Positions 43,868 to 55,261 of a DNA stretch of 64,000 bases are shown here, piece after piece; the first letter of the stretch is position 1, and the number at the start of each line of letters is the position of its first letter. The DNA is from Trametes villosa (Eukaryota; Basidiomycota; Agaricomycetes; Polyporales; Polyporaceae): contig PUDQ02000003.1 in assembly GCA_002964805.2 (NCBI GenBank), forward strand, positions 4,278,001-4,342,000, written 5' to 3'. The translations under genes were made by a program, and so were the position numbers. The notes under the pieces were generated by a model. The model had not been told where the DNA came from. It saw only the letters and a program-made list of their open reading frames with translations, and searched no databases.

Positions 43868-44489
43868 GGCGAGCTACCTGAGGCAACAGAGTGGGGAGCG
43901 CGTGGCGGGGGACAAGGATCGGGGATCGGGGAGTGGAGAGTGGAGAGCGAGAGGGTGGAGGTCGAAAGTGCGCACTCGCACGCGAATAAAAGCAGTAGCT
44001 TCGGGCCGCTTTGTCCTTCAGGCAGTGGTTCACATCGAGACAACGGAACCACTGTGCGTCACGCTTTGGCCTGAGCCACCGACAACCTTGTCCCTCACTC
44101 AGTCGCACTCACCCTTGAGCAACGTCATCGGGCCCGATGTGCACGCGTTCCGGAACGATGGGAGTCCTGCAGCTGCCGGAATCCAGTAAATGGCAATGCT
44201 ATGTGAGTGCACCTTGGCGACAATGTTCGACATAGTGAGAGGACAGAGTTCAGTGATAGCCTCAGGTCAATGGATTGAATCGGTTGAAAATCTGTGCATC
44301 TACACGTACTGCTTTAACAGCCGTCTACAGGTCAAATCGTGAGAGTGGCATAGCGGATATGGGGGAATTCGGGAGAGGAAAGGGAAGAGGTAGACATAGG
44401 TGGGAGAGGGGAGATCAGTCGTCCGGAATGTCCTCGAACGATAGCGCGGACGGATCGCCCTGAATGAAGGTTTGAATATCGTTTAGCAT

Positions 44490-46259
44490 CTAGATCCGCG
44501 ATGTTCTCAGTCGGAATCTCCGCCGTAGAGAGGTGCTTTCCACGGAGACGGAGATCAGTACGCAACATCGAGACGAGAATCCGGTGCTGCACTCACTGCG
44601 AAGACAATACGTGAACGAGACATCGCGGGCCAGCATCGCCAGCCGGTCAAAATACTCCGCATAGTGCGCGTCGTACTGCGCCACCTTGCCAGTCAGATAC
44701 TCCAGATGCAGATGGAGTGCCTCTAGTTGCGAGTGCCCGCGGTTCGTGCGTTCGCGCAACGCGGTGATGACGCGCTCGAAGTTAATCCAAGACGGGGACC
44801 CGTGCAGTCCGTCCAGCGAGATCGTGCGCAAGGCCGGGCAGCATTCGCCCTCGGGCTGGGCCACGCAGGCCGCCCCCAGTCCATCAAAGAAGTAGGTCGC
44901 CTCCCCGTGCCCTTTCAGCGTGATGTCGTCCAGCAGAGGGAAGGCCGTGAAGACTCGCCGCCATTCGTCCTCCCATACGGCATCCCAGTTCCCGCGCAGG
45001 TGCAGAGAGCGCACGGGTAGGCCGTGGCAGACGTGCAGGAGGTCGGAGACCCCAAGGGCGGTCGAGTCGCTGTCCTCCCACGGATCGGCGGCCGTCGAGT
45101 ACAGTCCGAAGGTGATGCACACCCCGTCTCTGTTCCGCAGACGGAGACAGTACTCCTCTGCGACTTCCATGTCGACGGAGTGGACCGTCGCGAGCGCCGG
45201 GAACAGCGTCCCCAGGTCCATGGGCAGCATGTTCGGTATAGTCTCGTCGATCTCGTCCTCGTATAGCCCGCCCAAATCGGCGGTTATCGAGACCGACGTC
45301 GCGTTGGGAAGGGAGAGGCGCTCGAGTGCGCGAGCGGTCGCTGCTATCGGATTGCGCTCCAACCGCAAAGTTCGAAGACGGGCGAGGACGATTGGGGTCG
45401 TATCGGCGTTCGGCTCTGAGGCGCGGCCGAACGCCTTGGAGAGACAACAGCGCAGAACCAGGGTCTCCAAGCGGGGGCTTTGCGCGAGGACGGACTGGAA
45501 TCTGGCTGGCGTGGACGTCCAGGTGCAGTCATCGAGCTCGAGGTGGAGGAGGTTGGTGAACAGTGCAAGGTCGCACCGTGTCAGGCCGAGATGGTGCAAA
45601 GCCAGGGACGTGAGGTTGGGCAGGTTTCGGCGGCGGGGGAGCGATATTGATGTTCGGGACGTTGAGGCGTCGCAGGCGATGTGTAGAGTCGAAAGCGAGG
45701 GAAATGGCAGGATGAAGAGCAGACCCAAGGAGGACTCTGCCTCTTGGCCGTTCAGGTCGACGAATGAGATGAGACGGACCGGAGGTGTGGAAAACTGCAT
45801 GATCATCAACAGTTGGTGCCAAGGGAAGCCAGAGCAATCGCGGAAGCGAATCTCCGTGGGTCCATCGCGCGCATAGTCCAGGGAGACCATGAGCCATTCG
45901 GGGGCAGCTCCGACCTTGATGTAGCGCCAGAAAGCGGGGGTGGACAAGATGATCTCCCTCCAGTAACGGCAAGCGGACGCGATCTGAAGCCATGCGGAGA
46001 CCATGCCCGGTGCATCTGGCGTGGCAAATAGAGTGTGGTAGATGCGAAGGAAGATGTCGATGATGAGCTCGAGAGGGAGACGATGGACTGGGGCAGCAGC
46101 GTTGATAAGTCTGTTCACTTCTATCACGTCTCGCTCTAGCTGAGCTTGCGCTGCGTATATGCCATCCCTGCGGCGTAGTAAGGCATCCTGCGCCGTCTGC
46201 AGCTCGGGTTCGTCAACGAGGCCGTGGTCGGTAGACATCTGTAGTAAAATCCGGGACAA
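44490..46259 (-). CDS. F-box protein
   Basis: Predicted SCF ubiquitin-ligase receptor. The frame runs 589 residues from the ATG at 46259; a second ATG at 46238 is equally good. A helical stretch precedes the F-box at residues 61-75 (LPLELIIDIFLRIY), followed by ACRYWREIILSTPAFW. The rest is Leu-rich. Near the 3' end a GTGAGT donor at about 44602 suggests splicing to a short acidic tail (one frame reads DPSALSFEDIPDD) around 44470-44400 rather than the read-through end at 44490. The F-box layout resembles the tandem genes at 47054 and 49350, with which it forms a loose cluster. Confidence 0.75.
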   Translation of the reverse strand: MSRILLQMSTDHGLVDEPELQTAQDALLRRRDGIYAAQAQLERDVIEVNRLINAAAPVHRLPLELIIDIFLRIYHTLFATPDAPGMVSAWLQIASACRYWREIILSTPAFWRYIKVGAAPEWLMVSLDYARDGPTEIRFRDCSGFPWHQLLMIMQFSTPPVRLISFVDLNGQEAESSLGLLFILPFPSLSTLHIACDASTSRTSISLPRRRNLPNLTSLALHHLGLTRCDLALFTNLLHLELDDCTWTSTPARFQSVLAQSPRLETLVLRCCLSKAFGRASEPNADTTPIVLARLRTLRLERNPIAATARALERLSLPNATSVSITADLGGLYEDEIDETIPNMLPMDLGTLFPALATVHSVDMEVAEEYCLRLRNRDGVCITFGLYSTAADPWEDSDSTALGVSDLLHVCHGLPVRSLHLRGNWDAVWEDEWRRVFTAFPLLDDITLKGHGEATYFFDGLGAACVAQPEGECCPALRTISLDGLHGSPSWINFERVITALRERTNRGHSQLEALHLHLEYLTGKVAQYDAHYAEYFDRLAMLARDVSFTYCLRSECSTGFSSRCCVLISVSVESTSLRRRFRLRTSRI

Positions 46260-47053
46260 ATCAGTGATATTCCATGTCGCCGGACGTCAATAATGTACGA
46301 ACCTTCTGACACAATGCGCTGATATCGGATACTTCGTATACTCTTCCAAATGCGTGGAAGCGTGGTTACTGGTAGCTGCAGAAACAGTGGTGGCAGGCAA
46401 GTTCAAGCAGCTTTCGATTGCGCTTATCGGCGCTTCAAGCTGCGCTACGTGCCTGCAGGCATGCCATCAAAACATTTGCACTCCTTGCCTTCACTCCTCG
46501 ATGTACCGCGATGCTATTGACGGAAGCAGCCGAAAAAGTTAGGAAAGACCGCGCAACAGGTCGGAGTGTCAGTCGACTACTGGTATGCATCTTCACATGT
46601 TTGCTACCGAGGTGCGCAAGTTCTAAGAATAATTTTATTATAGAGTTTAGTGTCGTGAATGTCATGCGTTGTACCACCCACCACGTATATGATGGAACGC
46701 GGCCGTAAAAGTCTTCGAGGGCTGAGCTCGTCAATCGTGTAGTGAACATTGGACAACGTCAGGCCACTGGTAGTCATGAGGTGAGTCGTGTAAGCTTTCT
46801 CATGAGTAGACGCCGTCGGATTGGCAGTTCACGTAAATCAGCGGTGACCGGAGGGCACCCTACGTATGCTGTCTGCTGCTTGTGACTCGCACAAGCGAGG
46901 GCACTGATGTAGCCTGATGTCGGAAGTAGGGACTGCAACTCAAGCCGCTACCACCATCCGAGCCCGACGCCCTTTAGTAAGCCATCTTCCCTTCCGGACC
47001 GAGATAACGAAGGGACTCATGAGGAACGTACAGCCTAGTTAGCAAACGTCGAG
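46260..47053. other. Divergent F-box intergenic region
   Basis: Promoter space shared by F-box genes on opposite strands. Small frames only, and no clear TATA box or repeat. Confidence 0.45.
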
Positions 47054-48817
47054 ATGGCCGATCAAGTTGACCCCGACAACGACACGGTGACCCTCGATGG
47101 ACCGTTGTTCGGCATTCCACTGCCCAACATCGACGCGGCTACCCTCGACGCACATGCCATGGCCATCGGTCCACACATCTCCTCCTTACAGAAGGCGTCG
47201 TCCGACTCTACCCTCCTCGCAGCCAGAGCGCTGTGGAACGCGCGTCTTCCGGTCCACAGGCTTCCTACCGAGCTCCTCGTCGATCTGCTCATGCGCCTGC
47301 CGTCTTACGCCTATGTCCAACTGGGCTCCGTCAGCAACTCAGCGCTCTGGTTCATGCTTATGCTGGTTTGCCGGCGCTGGCGCGCGGTCGTCAAAGCGAA
47401 CCCCTGCTTCTGGCGCTCGATTAACATAGGGAAGAACACCCAATGGCTGAACATCGCGCTCGCTCGCTCGGGAGATTCCAACCTGTCCCTCGACTTCTCC
47501 GCATCAGGCGCATTCATCTCGTCCCTTCCGCAGCTGGTGGAAAAACGCACTCGCATCGAGCGTTTGCGGTTCTACTGTTGCAATGCCCCCTCGTTGAGGC
47601 CCTTGGAGCCGCTCATCTGCATGCCACTTCCCTCTCTAACCGATTTTAGCGCCTTCATCGACACGCTAGGAAACGTTTTCGGCATAGAGGTTCCCGGTCA
47701 TGACACACCAGGCCATCGCGAAGTGCTGCAGTACGACCCAAACAACTTCCCCGAGGTCACCACCCTCTCGGTCGAAGGCGCTCAGATATCGATTCCCTGG
47801 TCTACATCCTTGATATCGAACCTACGCATCTTGCATATCCGTGGATGCATGGTCCACTCCACGACGATGCCCGTCAGCTCCTTCCTGGACGTCTTGCGCG
47901 CGGGGCAGCGCCTAGAAGAGCTCACCTTACGGGACCTCCTGCCATGGGCGTGCTCAGGGCCTCCTGACTCCTCCGCGCGGCTGAGCGCCGTTGTTCTTCC
48001 TCGTCTCCGAAAAGCCGTCTTCATCGATCATGTCGCATGGATCTCGGTGTATGTGAGCTACTTTCAGCTCCCTCGCCAAGGCGAGGTCACCTTCACAGGC
48101 CTGATTGACGGATCTGCCCTCGAGGAGAATCCCGCTCTCCACTACACGTCAATGCTTCCACCGGATATCCGCACGTTCTCCTTCCTCAGTTCCACCACTA
48201 GCGCCACCATGTCTATGGACGACTCCTCGTACTCGATCATCTGCAAAGGGCCGGGTCCGACCGTCACGCTCCATCTCACAGTCCGCTCGAGCCAGCTGTG
48301 GTGGCAGCAGACGGCGGGCGCAGCCATGGCGCACTTCGCCGACATTCTCCGCGACGCACCCCTCACGGACCTCGAGTTCTTCTTCAAGTTGAACTTCGAG
48401 CAAGACGTCGTCGATATCGACGTCTTCGACGCCGCGATGGAAGCCTTCCCGCAAGTCCAGCAGCTTCGGGTGCGGAGCTGCGCAGTCGGAGGGGCGGACG
48501 ACGTACCATTCTCCCTTTGCCACTCGCTCGGGCGTCGCAATCCGAACCCCATTCTTGGAGAGGTTGACGTCTGGCTTCCGGACCTCAAAGTCCTGCGCGT
48601 GCAGCAGGAGCACGAGAGCGACGAGTCATTCCTCCCTGAGGTTGTCGAGTGTCTCTACAACCGAATGGACGGAGGGGCGCCGAAGCTACATCTGTTGGCG
48701 GTCACTGTGCGTCGCTCGGGAGCACAGGACTGGCGAGAGTTTGACACCCATTACGGAGCCGTCTTCATGCCCATGGTCGAGAACTACAAGTTCGTCGACG
48801 AGGGGTGGGGTGCATGA
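47054..48817 (+). CDS. F-box protein, tandem paralogue A
   Basis: A single exon encodes 587 residues from the ATG at 47054. F-box at residues 70-85 (LPTELLVDLLMRLP) with VCRRWRAVVKANPCFW downstream. The N-terminal lead (DGPLFGIPLPN, RALWNARLPVHR) matches the next gene at 49350, as do the segment order and length, so the two are tandem duplicates. Leu-rich C-terminal region with no other domain. Predicted SCF receptor; the target is unknown. Confidence 0.82.
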   Translation: MADQVDPDNDTVTLDGPLFGIPLPNIDAATLDAHAMAIGPHISSLQKASSDSTLLAARALWNARLPVHRLPTELLVDLLMRLPSYAYVQLGSVSNSALWFMLMLVCRRWRAVVKANPCFWRSINIGKNTQWLNIALARSGDSNLSLDFSASGAFISSLPQLVEKRTRIERLRFYCCNAPSLRPLEPLICMPLPSLTDFSAFIDTLGNVFGIEVPGHDTPGHREVLQYDPNNFPEVTTLSVEGAQISIPWSTSLISNLRILHIRGCMVHSTTMPVSSFLDVLRAGQRLEELTLRDLLPWACSGPPDSSARLSAVVLPRLRKAVFIDHVAWISVYVSYFQLPRQGEVTFTGLIDGSALEENPALHYTSMLPPDIRTFSFLSSTTSATMSMDDSSYSIICKGPGPTVTLHLTVRSSQLWWQQTAGAAMAHFADILRDAPLTDLEFFFKLNFEQDVVDIDVFDAAMEAFPQVQQLRVRSCAVGGADDVPFSLCHSLGRRNPNPILGEVDVWLPDLKVLRVQQEHESDESFLPEVVECLYNRMDGGAPKLHLLAVTVRRSGAQDWREFDTHYGAVFMPMVENYKFVDEGWGA

Positions 48818-49349
48818 GCTCCTCCGCGCCGCGCATTACTTCCGCCTGACCCTGGTATGTCCCTTTCTGTGCGCTACCAAGTATGCATCTTCGCTTACCC
48901 GCTCCACTCTCCCTGGAAGCGAATCCCGTTGCCAAGCGGACGCCCGACCTTCTTGTATACTAGGTTCCTGCTTATGGATGATTTTTCCACCTTCCAATGC
49001 GCATGATCATCAAGCTCCGCCTGCGATTGACGCTGTCTGCGAGTCACCAGGCGAAGGAAGCACACGTTCGTCCACACTGCGCGCCGCAGGCGATCCTTCA
49101 CACGGAGCGCCTGCTGTCAAAATGTGAGCTGCGGGAATACAGCGTCCCTTTCTAAGCCATGGCGTGGGGTGGTGCTAATGCTACGTGTACTCACGCCATC
49201 CCTTTAAACCTTCGGCGTGGCGAGTAAACGGATCAAAGCAGGTTTTCCCCAACGCCCACTGTATCGTATACCCCCGGCTACCTCATCTACCCAGTGAGTG
49301 CGCATGCTTGTGCGCTTCGGCCTTAAGAGCTAATAATGTGAATAGAAAC
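48818..49349. other. Spacer between tandem F-box genes
   Basis: No gene seen; contains the 3' flank of paralogue A and the promoter of paralogue B. Confidence 0.5.
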
Positions 49350-51086
49350 ATGTCCGGGTCACTCGCGAGCCAACAACCGCAGTTGGACATGATGCTTCAC
49401 GGACCATTATATGGCATCCAAACCCCTTCCACTGGCTACGCAATTCCCGAGTCGCGGGTTCTCTCCGTTGGACCTCTGGTTGCGTCCTCGCAGCAACCGA
49501 CGTTCGACGTTGAGCTTCTAGTTTGTCGAGCCCTTTGGAACACTCGCCAGCCGATCAACACACTCCCCACTGAACTCATGGTGGACATCTTCATGTGTCT
49601 TCCGTACGAGGTCTTCTCCTTCACCTCTACATCGGACACAACCCATTGGTTCCAATGCATGAACGTCTGCCGTCATTGGCGCGCGGTCATCAGGGCAAAC
49701 CCTTGCTTCTGGCGGACCATCCGCACGGGCGAACGGACACACTGGCTGCAACTCGCGTTATCCCGGTCAGGAGAGGCGAACCTCCGCCTCAGGTTCGTCA
49801 GGGCTACCGGTCTTATCACCGCCCTTCCCAACCTTCTGCCTCGCCGCGAGCGCATCGAGCGGCTGGACTTCACGTGCCAAACTTTCTCCGACGTCGAAGA
49901 GCTTGCCCCCCTCATCTCCGCGCCTCTTCCATGTTTGACGGAGTTCTCCATGAGCGAGGATGCGGAAGGCTCTGCTTCTAGGTTTGGCGGAGAGAATATG
50001 TTCGTCTTCCAGCCAGAGAACTTCCCGGCCCTGGCAAAGCTTAGTCTCGTCGGCGCCAGCCTCCCGTGGACGGGCACGTTTCTCTCCCGTTTGCGTTCAC
50101 TGCACCTTCGCGACTGTCGTATCAGCCCGACAATCATGAGCCTCAGGGATATCCTGGACGTTGTGTGGTGCGGGGTCAATCTGGAGGAGCTGACGCTGCA
50201 TGGTTTTCTGTCGGCGGCGTGTTCGATCCCCTCAAACCCCGCCGACGCTGGGAGCGCACTTGTGACCCTCCTGCGGCTTCGCAAGTTGGACGTCTCTGAC
50301 ACCCCCGCGTGGATATCCCGGTTCCTGGCTCACGTCCGGCTTCCCTCGCAGGGCGACGCCACGCTGACAGGCCAGATCGACAGCACCCTTCAGGTCGTGC
50401 CAGGGGGCGCGCACGCATCTCTGCTCGCATCGTCGGACCTTGGCCACCTGCATGTCCTGCGGTCAGCACAAAGCGCGACGCTCGTCATGCTCGATAGCAT
50501 GTACTGGATCGTATGCCAAGCGCCCGGCCCACTCTCCGTCACATTCCAGCTCCGCGCGCGCACCCCGCGCGTGCTTTGGGTACAGTCCTTGGACGACGGC
50601 CTGAAGCACTCCACGCAACTCCTCCGCGCCGCGCCGTTGACCGCGCTCACCCTCCAGTGCGAGCTCATGAAGGTCTCTCCGGGCGTACTGGCCGCCGCAC
50701 TAGACGCGTTCGAGCACCTGCACGAACTCACCATCGCGAGCAGTGCCTTTGGACCGGACCTGTTTCCGACGCACCTCTGCGACGCCCTACGCACTTGCGA
50801 AGAGCTGGAGGAGGGGAGCGAGAAACCACGCAAAGGAGACCGCGTCCGCTGCCCATCCCTCAAAACCCTCCGCTTGGTCAAGGTGCGATGGGAGGACGGC
50901 GCGTTCATGAACGCGATCTCGGACTGTCTCCGGGAGCGGGAGCGGCTCGGGGCGCCACGCCTGGAGTTGTTGGAGATCACCGCCAGCCGTTCGCCGGAGG
51001 TTGACTGGAGTGAGCCTGACACGCGCTTCGCGGACATTTTCCGTCCTGTTGTTGGCATGTATGAGTTTTCCGGTAAGGGGTGGTAG
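49350..51086 (+). CDS. F-box protein, tandem paralogue B
   Basis: A single exon. The open frame extends 165 nt further upstream, but I chose the ATG at 49350 (MSGSLASQQPQL) because alignment by eye to the tandem neighbour starts here; this gives 578 residues. F-box at residues 72-87 (LPTELMVDIFMCLP) and VCRHWRAVIRANPCFW. The shared HGPLYGI and RALWNTRQPIN text upstream of the F-box shows descent from the same duplication as the gene at 47054. Downstream, only 128 bp separate its stop from the stop of the convergent MTO1 gene. Confidence 0.82.
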   Translation: MSGSLASQQPQLDMMLHGPLYGIQTPSTGYAIPESRVLSVGPLVASSQQPTFDVELLVCRALWNTRQPINTLPTELMVDIFMCLPYEVFSFTSTSDTTHWFQCMNVCRHWRAVIRANPCFWRTIRTGERTHWLQLALSRSGEANLRLRFVRATGLITALPNLLPRRERIERLDFTCQTFSDVEELAPLISAPLPCLTEFSMSEDAEGSASRFGGENMFVFQPENFPALAKLSLVGASLPWTGTFLSRLRSLHLRDCRISPTIMSLRDILDVVWCGVNLEELTLHGFLSAACSIPSNPADAGSALVTLLRLRKLDVSDTPAWISRFLAHVRLPSQGDATLTGQIDSTLQVVPGGAHASLLASSDLGHLHVLRSAQSATLVMLDSMYWIVCQAPGPLSVTFQLRARTPRVLWVQSLDDGLKHSTQLLRAAPLTALTLQCELMKVSPGVLAAALDAFEHLHELTIASSAFGPDLFPTHLCDALRTCEELEEGSEKPRKGDRVRCPSLKTLRLVKVRWEDGAFMNAISDCLRERERLGAPRLELLEITASRSPEVDWSEPDTRFADIFRPVVGMYEFSGKGW

Positions 51087-51214
51087 ATGGCCTCCGTACG
51101 ATCATGCATAGTAGTAGCCGTTCGAAGAGTGGTTGAGCGTCGTCCTTCTTGGCCTGTCATTACTGTATTATACCACGAATCACAATACCATAGGAAGATT
51201 CGGCTGCCCTACAC

Positions 51215-54149
51215 TCATGCTTCAACAGCTAGGGCTGTCGCAAGCTCGCGGCTCATCGCATTATGTCGCCGCGCGTGCTTGAGCAGGTATATCATCGACG
51301 ACGGCGTCATCCCCTCCATACGCTTCGCCGCGCCCTATGGGTTTCGCATCAATTATCCGACATCGTGCCTCACAGAGCATAATGAGCCACTGACGATATT
51401 GGTGGGGCGCACTCTCAAGAGGCGTTCCCGGACTTCGGAGCTGAGGCCTTCAACCGTGGTATAGTCGAGGTGCGGATCGAGTGCAAGCGACTCGTCTTCC
51501 ATGAACACGCGTAGGTCCGCCTCTTGTCGCCGAAGGTGTGAGCTGTACACAGCTGTAAATCTATTTGTCAGCCTCGAGGTCGGATGGGCATGTATGAGTG
51601 CCCCAACCGTCTGTCTCCACTCGAGTAAGGATGTGCGGGTGAATGGAGTTGAGCTCTGGGAGCACAGTGTTGAGAGCTTCAATCGGCACATTCCGATGGC
51701 GGAGCAACTCGAATGCACTGATGAGCCAACATAGTGAGTAACCGTGAAACTTCGTCGAGGGACGTTCGCGTACCTCTTCATAGCACCGTCTCGCTTCCTG
51801 TCGAACCCGTGGTTTTGCCAACCCTGCAGTATGTCCGTCAGTAAAGCGACTACACCACCAAGTTCAGTGAGGCTTACCTGTGGGCTCAGTACGAAAGACT
51901 GAAGCAGCTCCGTCACTCGTGCGATTTCCGCTTGCGTAGCTTGGAAGCGAGCCCAGCGGGCGTCACCGACAGCACCGACTGTCCTGCCTACACACTACGT
52001 TAGTGATCGGCGATGCTTTCGAGCGTGAAGATCTCACCTTTCTCTGTCAGCCGTAAGTCCGCGTTGTCGCTCCTCAGTGTCATCCGGTACTCCGAACGGG
52101 AAGTGAACATGCGGTCTTCAAAACATCAACATCCGCATGCTCCAACGGCCTGCAGCAAGCATGCACTCACAAGGCTCTTCCGCACCCTTGACGATGAGGT
52201 CGTCAATCATCACTCCGATGAAGCCCTCGGCGCGGGAGATAACGAGCGGTGACCGGTGTAATGCAGAGAGGCCGGCGTTGATTCCGGCGACGACTCCCTG
52301 CCCAGCAGCCTCCTCGTAGCCGGTCGTCCCTGTTATACGGTAAGTACGCTGTAATATCCGTCGAGTGAGTCAACGGACCGTTGATCTGGCCAGCGAGGAA
52401 GAGGCCCTGCGAAAAGTTCAGTATAAGCTGGTCGGCGTAGGCGTCCATGTGGCATACCTTGATGCGCTTCGTCTCCAAAGTCGCTAAATGTGCAGGTTCG
52501 AGTCATTAAACAAGATGATTGAAGGTCAATGCCACTCACGGCCCAACTCGCGAGCATCGATGTGATCGTATTCCACGCCATACGCAGGGCGTACGAGCTT
52601 GACGTTCTCCAGCCCGGGGACAGAGCGGTACATCTCCTCCTGCACTTCCTCCGGAAGGCTGCACGATAGCCCATTAGGATATATGAGATCTAGCGGGGAC
52701 ATTGTTGAGCTGGTCCGCCTCTCGGGCTCGGGCGGAAGGCATACCTGAGTCGTAGCCTTCGGGCTCCAACCACACGACGTGGGAAGACTTTTGCGGGAAA
52801 CGCATCACCTTCGCTTCCAACGAGGGACAGTATCGTGGACCTGCAAACGTGTCGAAGTCTTAGAAGGAGCGGCGTCAGCATGGCATCGCGGGCGAACCTT
52901 TCTTGGTCTCCTGTATATGTACGCAATTATGAATATTCGCCCTAACGATGTCATGTGTAGCTGTAGTAGTCTGTGTTTGGTAGCACTGAATCTGGTTATT
53001 CTAGGTCGCCGTGTGTGAGCACTTGGTAACACTCTCATGGAAGTCGACCTACCGCGTTGGCAATCTCGTCGTTCATGAAGCTGAACGGAGCCGGTTCGGC
53101 GTCGCCTTCTTGTACTACGAGCTTCGAAAAGTCTATGCTGTCCTTTGCCAACCGAGCAGGGGTGCCCGTCTGCAAGCGGCCAAGGCGGAAACCAGCTGTG
53201 TGAAGCGAGGCGGACAGTCCTACAGAGGGCGCCTCGTTCATTCGTCCAGCCGGGAAACGTTTCAAGCCTAGCAGGCCTTATCAGTCACCGCGCCGTCAAG
53301 CACGCAGATCTCCTAACCTATGTGTATCTCGCCTGAGAGGAAGGTTCCAGTACAGATGACGACCTGCGAGCACGCAATAACCTCGCCCGAGTCTGCGCAG
53401 CATTAGCGGACCATCCCAGTACTCGCACCGACGAAGAACGCACCGAGCTTGACGCCTTTCACCTCTGAGCGAGGGAAGTCTTGCGATATCGTTGAAGGCC
53501 AAAGCACAAGGTCGAAAACGCTGCCAGCCCTGATATCCAAGTTAGGATAGCGGTTGAGGGCCTCCTGCATGTGCTTCTTGTAGAGCTTTCTGTCAACCTG
53601 CGCTCTGGGGCTCTGATTGTCCAGTAAGCTCGGTTTGAAAATACGGGACTGGACACATGTGCAACTAACCCATACGGCTGCGCCCTTGGAGCGGTTCAGC
53701 ATCTGAAACTGGATCCCCGCGGCGTCTGTAGAGCAGACGGTCAGCTCGATGTTCACGGCTTTACTAAGCTGTAAAACAAACGCCGGACACAACCTCTCAC
53801 CTGTCACTTTAGAGCAGAGTCCATCCAGAGCGTCCACCTCGCGCATGAGGGTGCCTTTCCCGACACCGCCCATGGACGGGTTACATGACAGCTCGCCGAT
53901 GGTGTTCACGTTCTGCGTCAGGAGTAGCGTGCGAGCGCCGGTTCTGGCAGCACCCGCAGCCGCTTCGCAGCCTGCATGGCCACCACCTATTATACAGACT
54001 GAACATATATGTTAGCAAGATGCCAACATGCTCAGTGTAACTTGAAACGTACCGTCATAGGCGAGAGAATTTGTCACCGAACTCGTTGAAGCATAGCTCC
54101 GCCGAGTGGTATATGTGCGCGAGAGAGCTCCTCTAATGCACCTATGCAT
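51215..54149 (-). CDS. MTO1: Mitochondrial tRNA wobble-uridine modification enzyme MTO1 (MnmG/GidA family)
   Basis: FAD-dependent enzyme that, with a MnmE/MSS1 partner, installs carboxymethylaminomethyl groups on U34 of mitochondrial tRNAs. At least 14 short introns; the first exons are 54149-54053, 53998-53801, 53725-53670 and 53612 onward. The N-terminus ([20 protein letters not shown]) is a basic mitochondrial leader. Family landmarks in order: FAD-binding [38 protein letters not shown] (family WGPRAQ reads WSPRAQ here), [53 protein letters not shown] across introns, [18 protein letters not shown], and a C-terminal [16 protein letters not shown] and GMTPSS. All parts can be joined in frame, so the gene looks intact. 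Several inner splice sites were not individually proven. An upstream ATG at 54206 is possible. Head to head with DPH3. Confidence 0.88.
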
Positions 54150-54408
54150 ACAACGGATTTCTAACGGCTCGCTTTGTCTTCTCCCGCTTAACCTGAGGTT
54201 ACACAAGACTTAGTGGATGGTGGTCGCGGAGTGAGCGTGGACAGGCGCTTGCGACTGAACGGGCCAAAATGTGCTTAAGTAAGCCAAATTTCGGCGGACG
54301 GATCAACTTCAAGTTTCTCGGGATTGTGCAGCTTGACTCCGTTCCACTTCCTCTCGCTGCTCGTGCTCGTCTCTGCTTTGCTGTAATTTATCGGATACCC
54401 TGCACGCT
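54150..54408. promoter_or_regulatory. Short bidirectional promoter of MTO1 and DPH3
   Basis: Only 259 bp separate the two divergent start codons, so the genes must share promoter DNA. No classical TATA box is evident. Confidence 0.5.
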
Positions 54409-54831
54409 ATGGGCGCATACTATGACGAAGTGGAGATCGAGGACATGGTGTGGGACGAGGAGAAGCGGGTGTACCACTACCCGTGCCCGTGCGGCGACCG
54501 CTTCGAGATCTCGAAGAAGCAGCTGAAGAACTACGAGGACGTTGCGACATGTCCGAGCTGTAGTCTCATCATACGCGTGATATACGATCCGGTGAGCATC
54601 AGTTTGCGCGCCCATAAGAGACAGCCGCATCGCGTCTCTAGCGGGTGTACTAACGGCATGCCGCAGCTCGATTTCGAGGATGAGCCTTCAGACGACGAAG
54701 ACGAAGGAGAGTCCGCGAGCGAAGAGGATGAGGAGAGCGAGGAGGATAGCGGTGATGATGAGTTCGAGGACGCGCTCGAGCACCTGACCATCTCCGACGA
54801 GCAGCCCAAGGCCATCGCGGCAGCGGCATGA
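54409..54831 (+). CDS. DPH3: Diphthamide biosynthesis / Elongator-associated CSL zinc-finger protein DPH3
   Basis: Small electron carrier for diphthamide synthesis on elongation factor 2; in yeast (KTI11) also needed for Elongator-dependent tRNA wobble modification. The N-terminal CSL zinc domain has [15 protein letters not shown], then CPCGDRF and [14 protein letters not shown] with the four zinc cysteines. The coding region is best read as two exons, 54409-54591 and 54667-54831 (115 residues), with a 75-nt intron (GTGAGC..CGCAG) that joins YDP directly to LDFEDE, as in other DPH3 proteins. The intron contains no in-frame stop, so its retention would only add 25 residues. The C-terminal tail is strongly acidic. 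Start codon chosen at the family-typical position. Confidence 0.92.
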   Translation: MGAYYDEVEIEDMVWDEEKRVYHYPCPCGDRFEISKKQLKNYEDVATCPSCSLIIRVIYDPVSISLRAHKRQPHRVSSGCTNGMPQLDFEDEPSDDEDEGESASEEDEESEEDSGDDEFEDALEHLTISDEQPKAIAAAA

Positions 54832-55261
54832 TGATCCTGTGAGTGCTCGAACCCATAGGAAGTTGTCAACGTACTGACGATTTCGTGCAGTACCGTTACC
54901 ATCGATCCATTCGACATATTAGCTTCTGCTTTCCAGGGCTATGTCGACATCTGTATCCACTAGTTCTCAGGTGCGTGGACACTTGCTTCCTCGGTTTATG
55001 CTCAGATTCTCACCCATAGACAGGCATACATTGTATCTTACGCATCGGCTCCGCCCATGGACGGTCGGGTGTCTGTCCCGGTGGAGAACTGACAGGGGAG
55101 GGACAGTGCGAGTGCTAGAGGTACACAGAGTGCGTATGAGTAACGTTGTGCGGCTATATGGCTAATGGGACGCCCCTCCCCGCGCATTTATGTACATGGC
55201 TTGCGTATAGATGTGGTCCAGGTCCGTTGCAGATTCTTCGAATGTACAACAGATGACAGTG
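54832..55261. other. Convergent intergenic region
   Basis: 3' flanks of DPH3 and of the F-box gene at 55262; no gene signal. Confidence 0.5.
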
